This document shows, piece by piece, positions 47,735 to 57,321 of a stretch of DNA of 64,000 bases. The stretch lies in contig NZ_CP027482.1 in NCBI RefSeq assembly GCF_003443875.1, forward strand, positions 372,001 to 436,000. Reading direction: 5' to 3'. Every line of letters starts with the position of its first letter. Positions within the stretch are counted from its first letter, which is position 1. The position numbers were made by a program, and so were the translations under genes. Under the pieces are notes generated by a model. The model was not told the DNA's origin, did not search any database, and saw only the letters and a program-made list of their open reading frames with translations. Source of the DNA: Aeromicrobium sp. A1-2. Its GTDB lineage: Bacteria; Actinomycetota; Actinomycetes; Propionibacteriales; Nocardioidaceae.

Positions 47735-47740
47735 ACCCTA
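47735..47740 (-). promoter_or_regulatory. Candidate -10 box, leaderless galK promoter
   Basis: TAGGGT on the minus strand lies 6 bases before GTG 47728. Confidence 0.45.
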
Positions 47741-47790
47741 TCGAGAAGGCCTTGTCATCGACGATCGGCGCGGCTGGCAGAATGCCCTCC

Positions 47791-48804
47791 ATGTCCGCTG
47801 ACCGTCGTCCCCGCGTGCTGTCCGGAGCCCAACCGACTGCCGACTCGTACCACCTCGGCAACTATTTCGGCGCCTTCAAGCAGTGGGTCGGCCTGCAGGA
47901 CGAGTTCGAGGCGTTCTACTTCGTCCCGGACCTGCACGCCATCACGGTGGAGTATGAGCCGGCGATGCTGCGTGAACGCACCTACATCGCCGCAGCACAG
48001 CTGCTCGCCGCCGGAGTCGACCCGGAGCGGAGTGCGCTGTTCGTCCAGAGCCACGTGCCCGAGCACGCGCAGCTTGCCTGGGTGCTGGGCGGCATCACGG
48101 GATTTGGCGAGGCCAGCCGCATGACCCAGTTCAAGGACAAGTCGGCCCGGAGCGGGTCCGACTCCTCGAGCGTCGGGCTGTTCACGTACCCGATCCTCAT
48201 GGCCGCCGACATCTTGATCTACCAGGCCGACCGGGTCCCGGTCGGCGAGGACCAGCGCCAGCACGTCGAGCTGACCCGCAACCTTGCGCAGCGCTTCAAT
48301 CATCGCTTCGGCGAGACGTTCACGGTGCCGGAGGCGCACATCGTCAAGGCATCGGCCAAGATCTACGACCTGCAGGACCCGACATCGAAGATGAGCGGCT
48401 CCAACCAGTCGCACGCTGGTGTTGTCGACCTGACCGACACACCCAAGCAGGTCGCCAAGAAGCTGCGCTCGGCCGTGACCGACTCCGGCACCGAGATCAG
48501 GTTCGACCCGGAGTCCAAGCCCGGAATCTCCAACCTGCTGTCCATGTATTCCGCGCTCACCGACGAGCCGATCGAGTCGATCGTCAAGGACTTCGAGGGC
48601 AAGCAGTACGGCCACCTCAAGGTCGCCCTGGGTGACCTGCTGGCGGACTTCGTGGGCCAGTTCGGTGACCGTACGCGTGAGCTGCTCGACGACCGGGCCG
48701 AGCTCGACCGCATCCTGGCCGCGGGTGCTGACCGGGCCCGCGAGGTCGCCAGCGTGACCCTCGACCTGGTCTACGAGCGCTCCGGGTTCGTGCGTCGCGC
48801 ATGA
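47791..48804 (+). CDS. trpS: Tryptophanyl-tRNA synthetase
   Basis: Class Ic aminoacyl-tRNA synthetase, ~337 aa. The HIGH-type signature appears as [10 protein letters not shown] near the start and the KMSKS loop as [34 protein letters not shown] and TYPILMAAD are standard TrpRS. ATG 47791 follows a weak -10-like CAGAAT; ATG 47782 would add three residues. Stop overlaps the 2'-5' ligase start (ATGA). Confidence 0.95.
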   Translation: MSADRRPRVLSGAQPTADSYHLGNYFGAFKQWVGLQDEFEAFYFVPDLHAITVEYEPAMLRERTYIAAAQLLAAGVDPERSALFVQSHVPEHAQLAWVLGGITGFGEASRMTQFKDKSARSGSDSSSVGLFTYPILMAADILIYQADRVPVGEDQRQHVELTRNLAQRFNHRFGETFTVPEAHIVKASAKIYDLQDPTSKMSGSNQSHAGVVDLTDTPKQVAKKLRSAVTDSGTEIRFDPESKPGISNLLSMYSALTDEPIESIVKDFEGKQYGHLKVALGDLLADFVGQFGDRTRELLDDRAELDRILAAGADRAREVASVTLDLVYERSGFVRRA

Positions 48805-49325
48805 GCGAGCACCAGCTGCTGATCGGGATCTCGATCCCGGTGCCGGAGCCATTCGGCAGCCAGCTCCAGGACGAGCGGGCCGGCTTCGGGGATCCGATGG
48901 CCAGCACCGTCCCCAGCCACATCACCCTGATTCCGCCGGTGCCGTGCGAGCCGGACGGGCTTGTCGACGTCGCGACGGCGTTGGAGCGGGCGTCAGCGAC
49001 GATGTCGCCGTACTCGATGCGGCTCCGCGGGACCGGCACCTTCCGGCCGGTGTCGCCGGTCGTGTTCGTCACGGTCAGTGAGGGCATCTCGCAGACCGAG
49101 CTGCTGGCGGGATGCATCCGCCGCACGCTCGACGTGCCGGAGCCGGACTTCCCGTTCCATCCCCATGTCACGGTCGCGCACAACCTGGACGACACCGGGT
49201 TGGACCGCGCCTACGACGCGCTCGGTGACTTTGACTGCACCTTCACGGTCGACTCATTCGCCCTCTACCTCCATGACGAGGTCGAGGGCTGGGTGCCGCA
49301 GCGCGACTTCCTGCTGGGTCAGTAG
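48801..49325 (+). CDS. 2'-5' RNA ligase (2H phosphoesterase) family protein
   Basis: A 174-residue protein with both HxT motifs of the 2H superfamily: SHITLIPP (about residue 40) and HPHVTVAH (about 120). Members act as 2'-5' RNA ligases, cyclic phosphodiesterases or tRNA-end processors. It overlaps the trpS stop by 4 bases, suggesting a tRNA- or RNA-related role, but the substrate is unproven. Confidence 0.87.
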   Translation: MSEHQLLIGISIPVPEPFGSQLQDERAGFGDPMASTVPSHITLIPPVPCEPDGLVDVATALERASATMSPYSMRLRGTGTFRPVSPVVFVTVSEGISQTELLAGCIRRTLDVPEPDFPFHPHVTVAHNLDDTGLDRAYDALGDFDCTFTVDSFALYLHDEVEGWVPQRDFLLGQ

Positions 49326-49338
49326 TCGCTCAGCGAGG

Positions 49339-50244
49339 TCAGACGACCTCCAGGCCGCCGCCGGCGAACGTCGTGAGGTGCTCGAGCAGCTCAGCCTTGA
49401 ACGCGCGCGCGGCGAGTGGGAGCGCCTCCGAGCTGCGGTGGGCCAGTGCGATGACCCGGTCCAGTGGAGGGTCATCCAGCGGCGTGGCCTGCAGCAGTGG
49501 GCGGGTCGCCAGCACCATGCTCGGCACGACCGCGTGCCCGAGGCCGGCCTGCACGAAGCTCAGCACGGCGCTCATCTCGCCGCCTTCGACCGCGAGCCGA
49601 GGCTCGAATCCAGCCGCCTCGCACGCGCGGAACGTGACGTCGCGCAGGTCGTAGCCCTCGCGGAACATCACGAGGGGCAGGTCTTGCAGGTCGGCGACGC
49701 CCATGCTCGCGGGCATTGCCGCGTCGGCCCGGCTGGCGAGCACGAGTCGCTCGCGCAGGACCGGTGTCGTCTCGATGTCCGGATCGTGGGTGTGCAGCGG
49801 CACGATCAGCAGTGCCACGTCGAGCCGACCTTGAGACAGCTCCTGGGTGAGGACCTGCGATCCGGCCTCCTGGACCTCCAGGTCGATGTCGGGGTGCGAG
49901 TCGTGGAACCGGGTCAGTGCCTCCGGCAGCAATCCGTCGCACAGCGAGGGTGTCGCGCCGAGTCGTACCCGCCCGCGCCGCAGGCTGGCGACCTCGTGGA
50001 CGGTGCGCTCTGCGCTTTCTACGTCGATCAGAATGCGCTGCGCGTGGGGGAGCAGGGCTTCACCGGCGCTCGTCAGCTCGATCGCGCCGCGGTTGCGCAC
50101 GAACAGTGGCGTGCCGAGGGAGTTCTCCAGGACCCGGATCTGCTTGGACAGGCTGGGCTGGGACACGCCGGTCACCTCCGCGGCCCTGGTGAAGTGCCGG
50201 GTTCGGGCCACGGCGACGAAATAGGTCAGCTGCTGGATCTGCAC
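49339..50244 (-). CDS. LysR-family transcriptional regulator
   Basis: A 301-residue regulator with the N-terminal LysR HTH (LTYFVAVARTRHFTRAAEVTGVSQPSLSKQI) and a C-terminal substrate-binding domain. GTG 50244, with AAGAAT 6 bases upstream. It is divergent from sdhCAB across a region holding a LysR-type dyad, so it probably controls itself and the succinate dehydrogenase operon. The effector is unknown; a TCA metabolite would be logical but is inference. Confidence 0.9.
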   Translation of the reverse strand: MQIQQLTYFVAVARTRHFTRAAEVTGVSQPSLSKQIRVLENSLGTPLFVRNRGAIELTSAGEALLPHAQRILIDVESAERTVHEVASLRRGRVRLGATPSLCDGLLPEALTRFHDSHPDIDLEVQEAGSQVLTQELSQGRLDVALLIVPLHTHDPDIETTPVLRERLVLASRADAAMPASMGVADLQDLPLVMFREGYDLRDVTFRACEAAGFEPRLAVEGGEMSAVLSFVQAGLGHAVVPSMVLATRPLLQATPLDDPPLDRVIALAHRSSEALPLAARAFKAELLEHLTTFAGGGLEVV

Positions 50245-50257
50245 GCCGCCATTCTTC

Positions 50258-50274
50258 CATAGCCAACGGCTATG
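50258..50274. promoter_or_regulatory. LysR-type operator between lysR and sdhC
   Basis: CATAGCC-aac-GGCTATG is a perfect 7-base inverted repeat and contains a T-N11-A pattern (T50260, A50272), the LysR consensus form. It abuts the weak minus-strand -10 (AAGAAT, 50256-50251) and so should block lysR while leaving sdhC, ~60 bases away, open to activation. Confidence 0.6.
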
Positions 50275-50318
50275 AACCCTGCCCTCACTATGACTTAGCG
50301 CATATCGACTTCGCGTTC

Positions 50319-50324
50319 TAGTGT
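50319..50324 (+). promoter_or_regulatory. Candidate -10 box, leaderless sdhC promoter
   Basis: TAGTGT lies 6 bases before GTG 50331. Confidence 0.45.
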
Positions 50325-50330
50325 GTGCGG

Positions 50331-51053
50331 GTGGCGACTACCCAAAATCTGAAGCGCGCGTCGGCGAAGCAATCGACCGTCGCGCTCAAGTATTCGATGG
50401 CGGTGTCAGGGCTCATCATGGTGGGCTACCTGATCCTGCACATGTACGGCAACCTCAAGGCCTTCGCGGGTCCCGACTCGTTCAACGAGTACGCCGAGCA
50501 CCTCCGGACGATCGGCACGCCGATCCTCCCGCACGAGGGTCTGCTCTGGATCGTCCGCGTCGTGCTCCTTGCGGCTGTCCTGATGCACGCCTATGCGGCG
50601 ATCACGCTGTGGCGGCGCAACAAGAAGGCGGCCGGCTACGTCGGCAACACGCGCTACCAGACCAAGCAGAACAAGGCCGGGATCCAGCGCAGCTATGCCT
50701 CGTTCACGATGCGCTGGGGCGGGGTGACTATCGCGCTGTTCATCGTCTTCCACATCCTCAACCTGACGACGAACGACATCCACCCCGGTGGCCGGGCGGA
50801 CACCGCCTACGGCAAGCTCCACAACACCTTCGAGAACCCCTGGGTCTGGATCGCGTACGTCGTCGCCATGATCGCGGTGGGGTTCCACCTGTGGCACGGG
50901 TTCTGGAGCGCTTTCACGACGCTGGGTCAGAACCACAGCCCGACCCGCTCGGCGTCGGTGTGGAACACCGCGGCGATCGTGATCGCCGTGGTCCTGACGA
51001 TCGGCTTCCTCGCGCCGCCGACCGCGATCCTCTTCTTCGGTCTGGGAGGCTGA
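50331..51053 (+). CDS. sdhC: Succinate dehydrogenase cytochrome b subunit (b558 type)
   Basis: A 240-residue, five-helix membrane anchor binding two hemes b. Axial His candidates are in [30 protein letters not shown] and GFHLWHGFW. This B-type, single-subunit anchor (no SdhD) is typical of Gram-positive succinate:menaquinone oxidoreductase. GTG 50331, 6 bases after a -10 box; GTG 50325 would add two residues. First gene of sdhCAB. Confidence 0.95.
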   Translation: MATTQNLKRASAKQSTVALKYSMAVSGLIMVGYLILHMYGNLKAFAGPDSFNEYAEHLRTIGTPILPHEGLLWIVRVVLLAAVLMHAYAAITLWRRNKKAAGYVGNTRYQTKQNKAGIQRSYASFTMRWGGVTIALFIVFHILNLTTNDIHPGGRADTAYGKLHNTFENPWVWIAYVVAMIAVGFHLWHGFWSAFTTLGQNHSPTRSASVWNTAAIVIAVVLTIGFLAPPTAILFFGLGG

Positions 51054-51054
51054 C

Positions 51055-53007
51055 ATGGCTGAAACGAACGTTCCCGAGCAGTTCCACGCCGTCGGCGCGG
51101 ACATCGCCGACACCAAGGCGCCCGCAGGCCCGATCGAAAAGCGCTGGGACGAGCGCAAGTTCAGCGCCAAGCTGGTCAACCCGGCGAACCGTCGCAAGCT
51201 CAGCGTCATCGTGGTCGGCACGGGTCTCGCCGGCGCCTCGGCCGCCGCGACCCTCGGCGAGGGCGGCTATCACGTCAAGAGCTTCTGCTACCAGGACAGC
51301 CCGCGGCGGGCCCACTCGATCGCTGCGCAGGGCGGCATCAACGCCGCCAAGAACTACCGCAACGACGGCGACAGCATCTACCGGCTGTTCTACGACACGG
51401 TCAAGGGTGGCGACTTCCGCTCGCGCGAGTCGAACTCCTACCGTCTCGCGCAGGTCTCGGTCGACATCATCGACCAGTGCGTCGCGCAGGGCGTGCCATT
51501 CGCCCGCGAGTACGGGGGATTGCTCGACAACCGCTCCTTCGGTGGCGTCCAGGTCTCGCGTACCTTCTACGCCCGCGGCCAGACCGGCCAGCAGCTGCTG
51601 ATCGGTGCCTACCAGGCGCTGGAGCGCCAGGTGGCTGCCGGCACCGTCGAGGTCAACACGCGCCACGAGATGCTCGAGCTGATCATGGTGGATGGCAAGG
51701 CCCGCGGCATCGTCGCCCGTGACATGGTCACCGGCGAGATCGAGACGCACACCGCCGACGTCGTCGTGCTCGCCACGGGTGGCTACGGCAATGTCTACTT
51801 CTTGTCGACCAACGCGATGGGTTGCAACACGACGGCGACGTGGCGTGCGCACCGCCAGGGTGCCTACTTCGGCAACCCCTGCTACACGCAGATCCACCCG
51901 ACCTGCATCCCGGTCTCGGGTGACTACCAGTCCAAGCTGACCCTGATGTCGGAGTCGCTGCGCAACGACGGTCGCATCTGGGTGCCCAAGAAGGGCGGCG
52001 ACGAGCGTTCGCCCGACCAGATTCCCGAGGACGAGCGCGACTACTACCTCGAGCGCATCTATCCTGCGTTCGGCAACCTGGTGCCCCGCGACATCGCCTC
52101 GCGTGCCGCGAAGTACCAGTGTGACGACGGCAAGGGTGTCGGCCCCGGCGGGCTGGGTGTCTACCTCGACTTCGCCGACGCAATCAAGCGCCTCGGGCTC
52201 GACACGGTGGTCGCCAAGTACGGCAACCTGTTCGACATGTACGCCCAGATCACGGGCGAGGACCCCTACAAGACGCCGATGCGCATCTACCCGGCGGTCC
52301 ACTACACGATGGGTGGCCTGTGGGTCGACTACGACCTGCAGAGCAACCTCGAGGGGCTCTTCGTCACGGGTGAGGCCAACTTCTCCGACCAGGGTGCCAA
52401 CCGGCTGGGCGCCTCGGCGCTGATGCAGGGTCTGGCCGACGGTTACTTCGTCCTGCCCAACACGGTGGCCAACTACCTCGCCGACGGCCCGTTCGAGCCG
52501 GTCGGTGACGACCACCCGGAGGTCGTCGCGGCCAAGCAGGCCGTTGTCGACCGGATCGAGATGTTCCTGGCGATCGACGGCAACCGCACGGTCGACTCCT
52601 ACCACAAGGAGCTCGGCCACATCATGTGGGAATACTGCGGCATGGAGCGCTCGGAGGAGGGTCTGACGAAGGCGATCGGCCTGATCCGCGAGCTCAAGGC
52701 CGACTTCTACCAGAACGTCAAGGTCTCGGGCACCAACGAGGAGCTCAACCAGACGCTCGAACGGGCCGGTCGGGTTGCCGACTTCTTCGAGCTCGGCGAG
52801 CTGATGTGCATCGACGCGCTGCACCGCCGCGAGTCGTGTGGCGGTCACTTCCGCGCCGAGAGCCAGACTGAGGACGGCGAGGCGTTGCGTAACGACGACG
52901 AGTTCGCCTACGTCGCTGCGTGGGAGTTCGGTGGCGACACCCCGGTCCTGCACAAGGAAGTGTTGGAGTACGAGTACGTCGAGATGAAGGCCAGGAGCTA
53001 CAAGTGA
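51055..53007 (+). CDS. sdhA: Succinate dehydrogenase flavoprotein subunit
   Basis: A 650-residue FAD subunit that oxidises succinate. The FAD-binding GTGLAG is at 55-60, and the covalently flavinylated histidine is probably His87 in [27 protein letters not shown] and [19 protein letters not shown] match the family. Two bases after sdhC; its stop overlaps the sdhB GTG. Confidence 0.96.
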   Translation: MAETNVPEQFHAVGADIADTKAPAGPIEKRWDERKFSAKLVNPANRRKLSVIVVGTGLAGASAAATLGEGGYHVKSFCYQDSPRRAHSIAAQGGINAAKNYRNDGDSIYRLFYDTVKGGDFRSRESNSYRLAQVSVDIIDQCVAQGVPFAREYGGLLDNRSFGGVQVSRTFYARGQTGQQLLIGAYQALERQVAAGTVEVNTRHEMLELIMVDGKARGIVARDMVTGEIETHTADVVVLATGGYGNVYFLSTNAMGCNTTATWRAHRQGAYFGNPCYTQIHPTCIPVSGDYQSKLTLMSESLRNDGRIWVPKKGGDERSPDQIPEDERDYYLERIYPAFGNLVPRDIASRAAKYQCDDGKGVGPGGLGVYLDFADAIKRLGLDTVVAKYGNLFDMYAQITGEDPYKTPMRIYPAVHYTMGGLWVDYDLQSNLEGLFVTGEANFSDQGANRLGASALMQGLADGYFVLPNTVANYLADGPFEPVGDDHPEVVAAKQAVVDRIEMFLAIDGNRTVDSYHKELGHIMWEYCGMERSEEGLTKAIGLIRELKADFYQNVKVSGTNEELNQTLERAGRVADFFELGELMCIDALHRRESCGGHFRAESQTEDGEALRNDDEFAYVAAWEFGGDTPVLHKEVLEYEYVEMKARSYK

Positions 53008-53750
53008 ACATCACCGTGCGGGTTTGGCGTCAGAAGAATGCCGACGACAAGGGCAAGATGGTCACGTACGGCGTCGAGGACGTCAGCGAGCACATGTCGT
53101 TCCTCGAGATGCTCGACGTCCTCAACGAGCAGCTCACGCTCGCTGGCGACGACCCCATCGCGTTCGACCACGACTGCCGCGAAGGCATCTGTGGTGCATG
53201 CGGTGTGGTGATCAACGGGCAGGCCCACGGGCCGCAGGTCACCACGACCTGTCAGCTGCACATGCGTAGCTTCGAGGACGGTGCCGTCATCGACATCGAG
53301 CCGTGGCGAGCCGGCGCGTTCCCGGTTATCAAGGACCTCGTCGTCGACCGTGGTGCGTTCGACCGCATCATTCAGGCGGGTGGCTTCGTCAGCGCCCCCA
53401 CCGGCTCGGCACCGGAGGCCAACAACCTCCCCGTGCCGAAGGACGATGCGGACCACGCGTTCGAGTCGGCGGCGTGCATCGGATGTGGCGCGTGCGTCGC
53501 GGCGTGCCCCAACGGCTCGGGCATGTTGTTCACTGCCGCCAAGATCACGCACCTGGGCCTGCTCCCGCAGGGGCAGCCCGAGCGTGACTCGCGGGTCATC
53601 GGCATGGTCGAGCAGCACGACCACGAGGGATTCGGTGGGTGCACCAACATCGGCGAGTGCACGGCGGCTTGCCCCAAGGGCATCCCGCTGGACACCATCA
53701 GCCAGCTCAACCGCGATCTCCTCGGAGCGCTCGCCAAGGGCAAGGCCTGA
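53004..53750 (+). CDS. sdhB: Succinate dehydrogenase iron-sulfur subunit
   Basis: A 248-residue subunit carrying three clusters that pass electrons from FAD to the membrane hemes. [2Fe-2S] ligands: [10 protein letters not shown] and the following TTCQLH; [4Fe-4S]: [14 protein letters not shown]; [3Fe-4S]: [17 protein letters not shown] 53004 (GTGA overlap with sdhA) starts at NITVRVWRQ; an in-frame upstream stretch lies within sdhA. A strong terminator follows. Confidence 0.96.
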   Translation: MNITVRVWRQKNADDKGKMVTYGVEDVSEHMSFLEMLDVLNEQLTLAGDDPIAFDHDCREGICGACGVVINGQAHGPQVTTTCQLHMRSFEDGAVIDIEPWRAGAFPVIKDLVVDRGAFDRIIQAGGFVSAPTGSAPEANNLPVPKDDADHAFESAACIGCGACVAACPNGSGMLFTAAKITHLGLLPQGQPERDSRVIGMVEQHDHEGFGGCTNIGECTAACPKGIPLDTISQLNRDLLGALAKGKA

Positions 53751-53764
53751 CGGTCCCTGATGTG

Positions 53765-53810
53765 AGGCCTTGCCGGGCGCCCTGGTGATCCAGGGCAGTC
53801 GGCAAGGCCT
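53765..53810 (+). terminator. Two-tier hairpin terminator after sdhCAB
   Basis: AGGCCTTGCCG / CGGCAAGGCCT (11-base perfect stem) enclosing GCCCTGG / CCAGGGC, followed by a T-rich tract (CCTTCTTTGTCGTCTTTTT). Classic intrinsic terminator. Confidence 0.92.
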
Positions 53811-53827
53811 CCTTCTTTGTCGTCTTT

Positions 53828-53857
53828 TTGATTAGCATAGGTAATTTGCTATGTTAA
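53828..53857 (+). promoter_or_regulatory. marR promoter with overlapping operator
   Basis: -35 TTGATT (53828-53833), 16 bases, -10 TATGTT (53850-53855), predicting a transcription start at ATG 53862, so leaderless. The inverted repeat TTAGCATAG-gtaatttg-CTATGTTAA (53832-53857; one mismatch) spans both hexamers, as expected for a MarR autoregulatory operator. Confidence 0.7.
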
Positions 53858-53861
53858 CGAT

Positions 53862-54272
53862 ATGGCCACAGACTCGCATCAGCTTGCCCGCTCGGTGGCC
53901 CGTTTGAACCGCCGGCTCCGGCAGGAGCGGCAGACCGATCTGACGCCGACCCAGCTTTCGGTGCTCGGCGCGGTGGTCAAGATCGGGCCGGCCACTCCCA
54001 GCGCGATCGCCGCCCACGAACGGGTCCAGCCTCCGTCGATCACCCGCACCCTGACGTGCCTGGTCGATGAGGGACTCGCGACTCGCTCGCCGCACCCCGA
54101 CGATGGCAGGCAGGTCCTGATCGCGGTCTCCGCCGCAGGCGACGCGGTCCTCGCCGCCGAGCGTGAGCGCCGCGACGAGTGGCTCGCGCAGCGACTCGCC
54201 GAGCTCGCGACGCGCGAACGCGAGATCCTGAGGGAGGCGACTGAGCTGCTCGACCGGCTGGCGCGCTCGTGA
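53862..54272 (+). CDS. MarR-family transcriptional regulator
   Basis: A 136-residue winged-helix repressor: LTPTQLSVLGAVVKIGPATP, HERVQPPSITRTLTCLVDEG (recognition helix) and the wing ATRSPHPDDGRQVLIAVSA. Co-operonic with the MFS gene (GTGA overlap), so probably a drug-responsive repressor of that exporter. Confidence 0.92.
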   Translation: MATDSHQLARSVARLNRRLRQERQTDLTPTQLSVLGAVVKIGPATPSAIAAHERVQPPSITRTLTCLVDEGLATRSPHPDDGRQVLIAVSAAGDAVLAAERERRDEWLAQRLAELATREREILREATELLDRLARS

Positions 54273-55567
54273 GTCCCACGTTCCGCTCCCTGAGGCTGCG
54301 CAACTACCGGGTCTACGCCGTGGGGTCGTTGATCTCCAACATCGGTACGTGGATGCAGAACACCGCCCAGGCATGGCTCGTGCTGGTCCTCACCGACAGC
54401 GGGTCGGCCCTCGGCATCACGGTTGCGCTTCAGCTGCTCCCGACGTTGCTCCTGTCCCCGGTGGGTGGCGTGATCGCCGATCGCTTTCCCAAGCGGACAG
54501 TTCTGAGGATCATGCAGGTCGCCATGGCGGTGCCGGCGGCCGTGCTCGGGGTCCTGGCCGTCACAGGGGTCGTCCAGACATGGCACGTCTACGTCCTGGC
54601 GTTCGTGTTCGGCATCGGGCGGGCGCTCGAGGCGCCTGCGCGGCAGGCCTTCGTGTCCGAGATGGTCGACCGCGCCGACCTCGGCAACGCGGTCGCGCTC
54701 AACTCCGCGTCGTTCAACTCAGGTCGACTGATCGGGCCAGGCCTGGCAGGCCTGATGATCGCGGCATTCGGGGCGGGAGCCGTGGGCACGGGCTGGGTCA
54801 TCCTGATCAACGCGGCCAGCTATGTGGCGGCGTACGTTGCGCTGCAGATGCTCGACACCGACCAGCTCCGGCCGTCGGTGGTCATCACTCAGCGCCGAGG
54901 CGCGGTCCTCGACGGGATCAGGTACGTCCGCTCACGTCCCGACCTGGTGCTGGTGCTGGCGTGCGTGTTCTTCATCGGCGGATTCGGGATGAACTTCCAG
55001 ATCACGAGTGCGCTCATGGCCACGGACGAGTTCGGCCAGGGTGCGGGAGAGTTCGGCCTGCTGGGCTCGGTCCTGGCGATCGGGTCGCTGGCCGGTGCGT
55101 TGCTGGCGGCCCGTCGTGCCAGGCCGCGCCTGCGGACGGTGGTGCTGTCAGGGCTCGTCTTCGCGGTGCTCCAGATCGCCTCGGGCCTCATGCCGACCTT
55201 CCTGACGTACGCGCTGGTCCTCCCGTTCATCGGACTGACGATCCTGACGATGGCCACGACGGCGAACGCCTTGATCCAGCTCACGACGACCCCGGAGATG
55301 CGAGGGCGGGTCGCTGCGCTGTACCTCATGGTCTTCCTGGGCAGCGTGCCGTTCGCTGCGCCGATCGTGGGATGGATCGGGCAGGAGCACGGAGCGCGCG
55401 TCGCCCTGGTGTCGACGGGCGCCCTGGCCGGCCTCGGCATCATGGCGGTCCTCACGTGGTACCTGCGCCACCAGAAGATGTCCCGCGGCGAGTTGCGGTC
55501 CGCCGTGGGCGACATACCGTGGATACATGCACGTCGAGCGAACCTTCACGGTGTCCAGGTCCATTGA
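54269..55567 (+). CDS. MFS transporter (EntS/TMEM-like exporter)
   Basis: A 432-residue, 12-helix MFS protein: RSLRLRNYRVYAVGSLISNI, motif A as GGVIADRFPKRTVLRI, and LGNAVALNSASFNSGRLIGP typical of the enterobactin-exporter-like subgroup. Exports an unknown compound, presumably sensed by the overlapping MarR gene. Its 3' end overlaps the next gene's start by 41 bases. Confidence 0.9.
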   Translation: MSPTFRSLRLRNYRVYAVGSLISNIGTWMQNTAQAWLVLVLTDSGSALGITVALQLLPTLLLSPVGGVIADRFPKRTVLRIMQVAMAVPAAVLGVLAVTGVVQTWHVYVLAFVFGIGRALEAPARQAFVSEMVDRADLGNAVALNSASFNSGRLIGPGLAGLMIAAFGAGAVGTGWVILINAASYVAAYVALQMLDTDQLRPSVVITQRRGAVLDGIRYVRSRPDLVLVLACVFFIGGFGMNFQITSALMATDEFGQGAGEFGLLGSVLAIGSLAGALLAARRARPRLRTVVLSGLVFAVLQIASGLMPTFLTYALVLPFIGLTILTMATTANALIQLTTTPEMRGRVAALYLMVFLGSVPFAAPIVGWIGQEHGARVALVSTGALAGLGIMAVLTWYLRHQKMSRGELRSAVGDIPWIHARRANLHGVQVH

Positions 55568-55961
55568 GGACGTCTTCGACTACCTCAGCAACTTCGAGAA
55601 CACCAACGAGTGGGATCCCGGGACGGTCGAGACCACCCGGACCGGCGGCGACGGCGGGCTCGGCACGACGTATGCCAACACGTCGGAGTTCATGGGACGG
55701 AAGACCGAGCTGACCTACGAGACGATCGGCTTCGATCGTCCGACCTTCTTCTCGGCGCGTGGCAAGAACAAGACCGCGACGGCGACGGACTCGATGACGT
55801 TCACGCGCGACGGCGACCGCACCCAGATTCACTACCGCGCCGACTTCCAGTTCCACGGTCTCGTCGGTCTCGTCGCTCCCTTGTTCGTCAAGCCCAAGCT
55901 CGACTCGCTGGCGGACGAGACCGTCGAGCAGATCCGCGGCGCCCTGGAGCCGGCCGCCTAG
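55527..55961 (+). CDS. SRPBCC family protein
   Basis: A 144-residue START-like protein: MHVERTFTVSRSIEDVFDYL at the N-terminus, NTNEWDPGTVETTRTG, and the C-terminal helix FVKPKLDSLADETVEQIRGAL. Ligand unknown. ATG 55527 lies inside the MFS gene; TACCGT (55515-55520) is 6 bases upstream, so it may have its own leaderless promoter. Confidence 0.85.
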   Translation: MHVERTFTVSRSIEDVFDYLSNFENTNEWDPGTVETTRTGGDGGLGTTYANTSEFMGRKTELTYETIGFDRPTFFSARGKNKTATATDSMTFTRDGDRTQIHYRADFQFHGLVGLVAPLFVKPKLDSLADETVEQIRGALEPAA

Positions 55962-56008
55962 ACAGGCTCCAACCCGGCGTGGTCGGGCCGGGTGCTCCTG
56001 ATCAGGGA

Positions 56009-56014
56009 TATCCT
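56009..56014 (+). promoter_or_regulatory. Candidate -10 box, leaderless M20 gene promoter
   Basis: TATCCT lies 6 bases before ATG 56021. Confidence 0.45.
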
Positions 56015-56020
56015 GGTCGG

Positions 56021-57193
56021 ATGCCGCTGTCCCTGTCCCAACGCCTCGCGCGATCGATCGAGGTCGTCACGCCCGACCTGATCGAGGTGCGCCGCGAGCT
56101 GCACGCATTCCCCGAGCTCTCGTGGCACGAGGAGCGTACGACCGATCTGGTCGCGACCTGGATGGACAAGCACGGGATCGCGTACGAACGTTTCGAGGGC
56201 ACGGGCCTGATGGCCGAGATCGGCCCTGACGGCGGTCCGATCGTCGCCCTGCGCGCCGATCTCGACGGCCTGCCGGTCGCCGACACCTCGCAGGACCCGT
56301 GGAAGTCGACCGTCCCGGGTGTCTCGCACTCATGCGGTCACGACGTTCACGTTGCGGCCCTGCTGGGCGCAGCGGTCGCGCTCGCCGAGGCGCACGCGGA
56401 TCACGAGTTGCCCGTACGAGTCCGCCTGATCTTCCAGCCGGCCGAGGAGGTCATGCCCGGCGGTGCCCTCAAGCTGCTGTCCGCTGGCGCCCTGCGCGGG
56501 GTGTCGCGCATCTTCGCACTGCACTGCGATCCCTCGCTCGACGTCGGCCACGTCGGGCTGCGCGAAGGCCCCATCACGGGCGCGACCGACCACATCCAGA
56601 TCCAGTTGAGCGGTCGTGGTGGGCACACTTCTCGTCCGCATCTGACCGAGGACCTGACGTTCGCCCTCGGCAGCCTGCTGATCCAGCTTCCGGCGGTGCT
56701 GTCGAGACGATTCGACCCCCGCGCAGGCGTCAGCATGGTGTGGGGACAGGTCCACTCCGGCGACGCGGCCAACGTGATCCCGTCGACCGGCGAGCTCGGC
56801 GGCACGTTGCGGATGCTCGACGCTGCGGCGTGGCACCAGGCCGAGCACATGGTCCGTGGGCTGATCAGCGACATCATCCAGCCGTTCGGGGTGACGGCCG
56901 ACGTGACCTACACCAGGGGTGTCCCGCCGGTGGTCAACGACTTCGCGGCGACCGAGATCATGCGTCGCGCGGTGACCGAGGCAACCGGCCCCCGCGGGGT
57001 CGCGACGACTGCACAGAGCCTCGGCGGCGAGGACTTCGCCTGGTACGTCGAGTCGGTGCCCGGAGCGATGGGCAGGCTCGGCACGCGCACGCCGGACGGT
57101 CCCACCTATGACCTGCACCAGGGCAACCTGCGGATCGACGAACGGGCGATCGCGATCGGCGCGACAGTCCTCGCGTGTGCCGCCGTGCTCTGA
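56021..57193 (+). CDS. M20-family amidohydrolase
   Basis: A 390-residue metal-dependent amidohydrolase of the M20D group (hippurate/indole-3-acetyl-amino-acid hydrolase type). Metal ligands: VSHSCGHDVHVAALLG (Cys and His), IFQPAEEVMPGGA (Glu), and the terminal LGGEDFAWYV and DLHQGNLRI. The substrate is an N-acyl amino acid of unknown kind. Starts after the SRPBCC gene with a 6-base -10 gap (leaderless). Confidence 0.92.
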   Translation: MPLSLSQRLARSIEVVTPDLIEVRRELHAFPELSWHEERTTDLVATWMDKHGIAYERFEGTGLMAEIGPDGGPIVALRADLDGLPVADTSQDPWKSTVPGVSHSCGHDVHVAALLGAAVALAEAHADHELPVRVRLIFQPAEEVMPGGALKLLSAGALRGVSRIFALHCDPSLDVGHVGLREGPITGATDHIQIQLSGRGGHTSRPHLTEDLTFALGSLLIQLPAVLSRRFDPRAGVSMVWGQVHSGDAANVIPSTGELGGTLRMLDAAAWHQAEHMVRGLISDIIQPFGVTADVTYTRGVPPVVNDFAATEIMRRAVTEATGPRGVATTAQSLGGEDFAWYVESVPGAMGRLGTRTPDGPTYDLHQGNLRIDERAIAIGATVLACAAVL

Positions 57194-57321
57194 GGGCCCC
57201 GCGCTCTGTGACAAATCGGTTACGACTCCTCCGAATGTGGGTGACACCCTCCCGGACGACCCCGACGGATACTAGGGTCTGAAGACGTGCCGGGATCCCG
57301 GCTGTGTTTCGAGGAGGAATT

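Noticed and set aside
50914..52953. Long minus-strand frame opposite sdhA
   Set aside because: Shadow of sdhA; no domain similarity and no regulatory signals.
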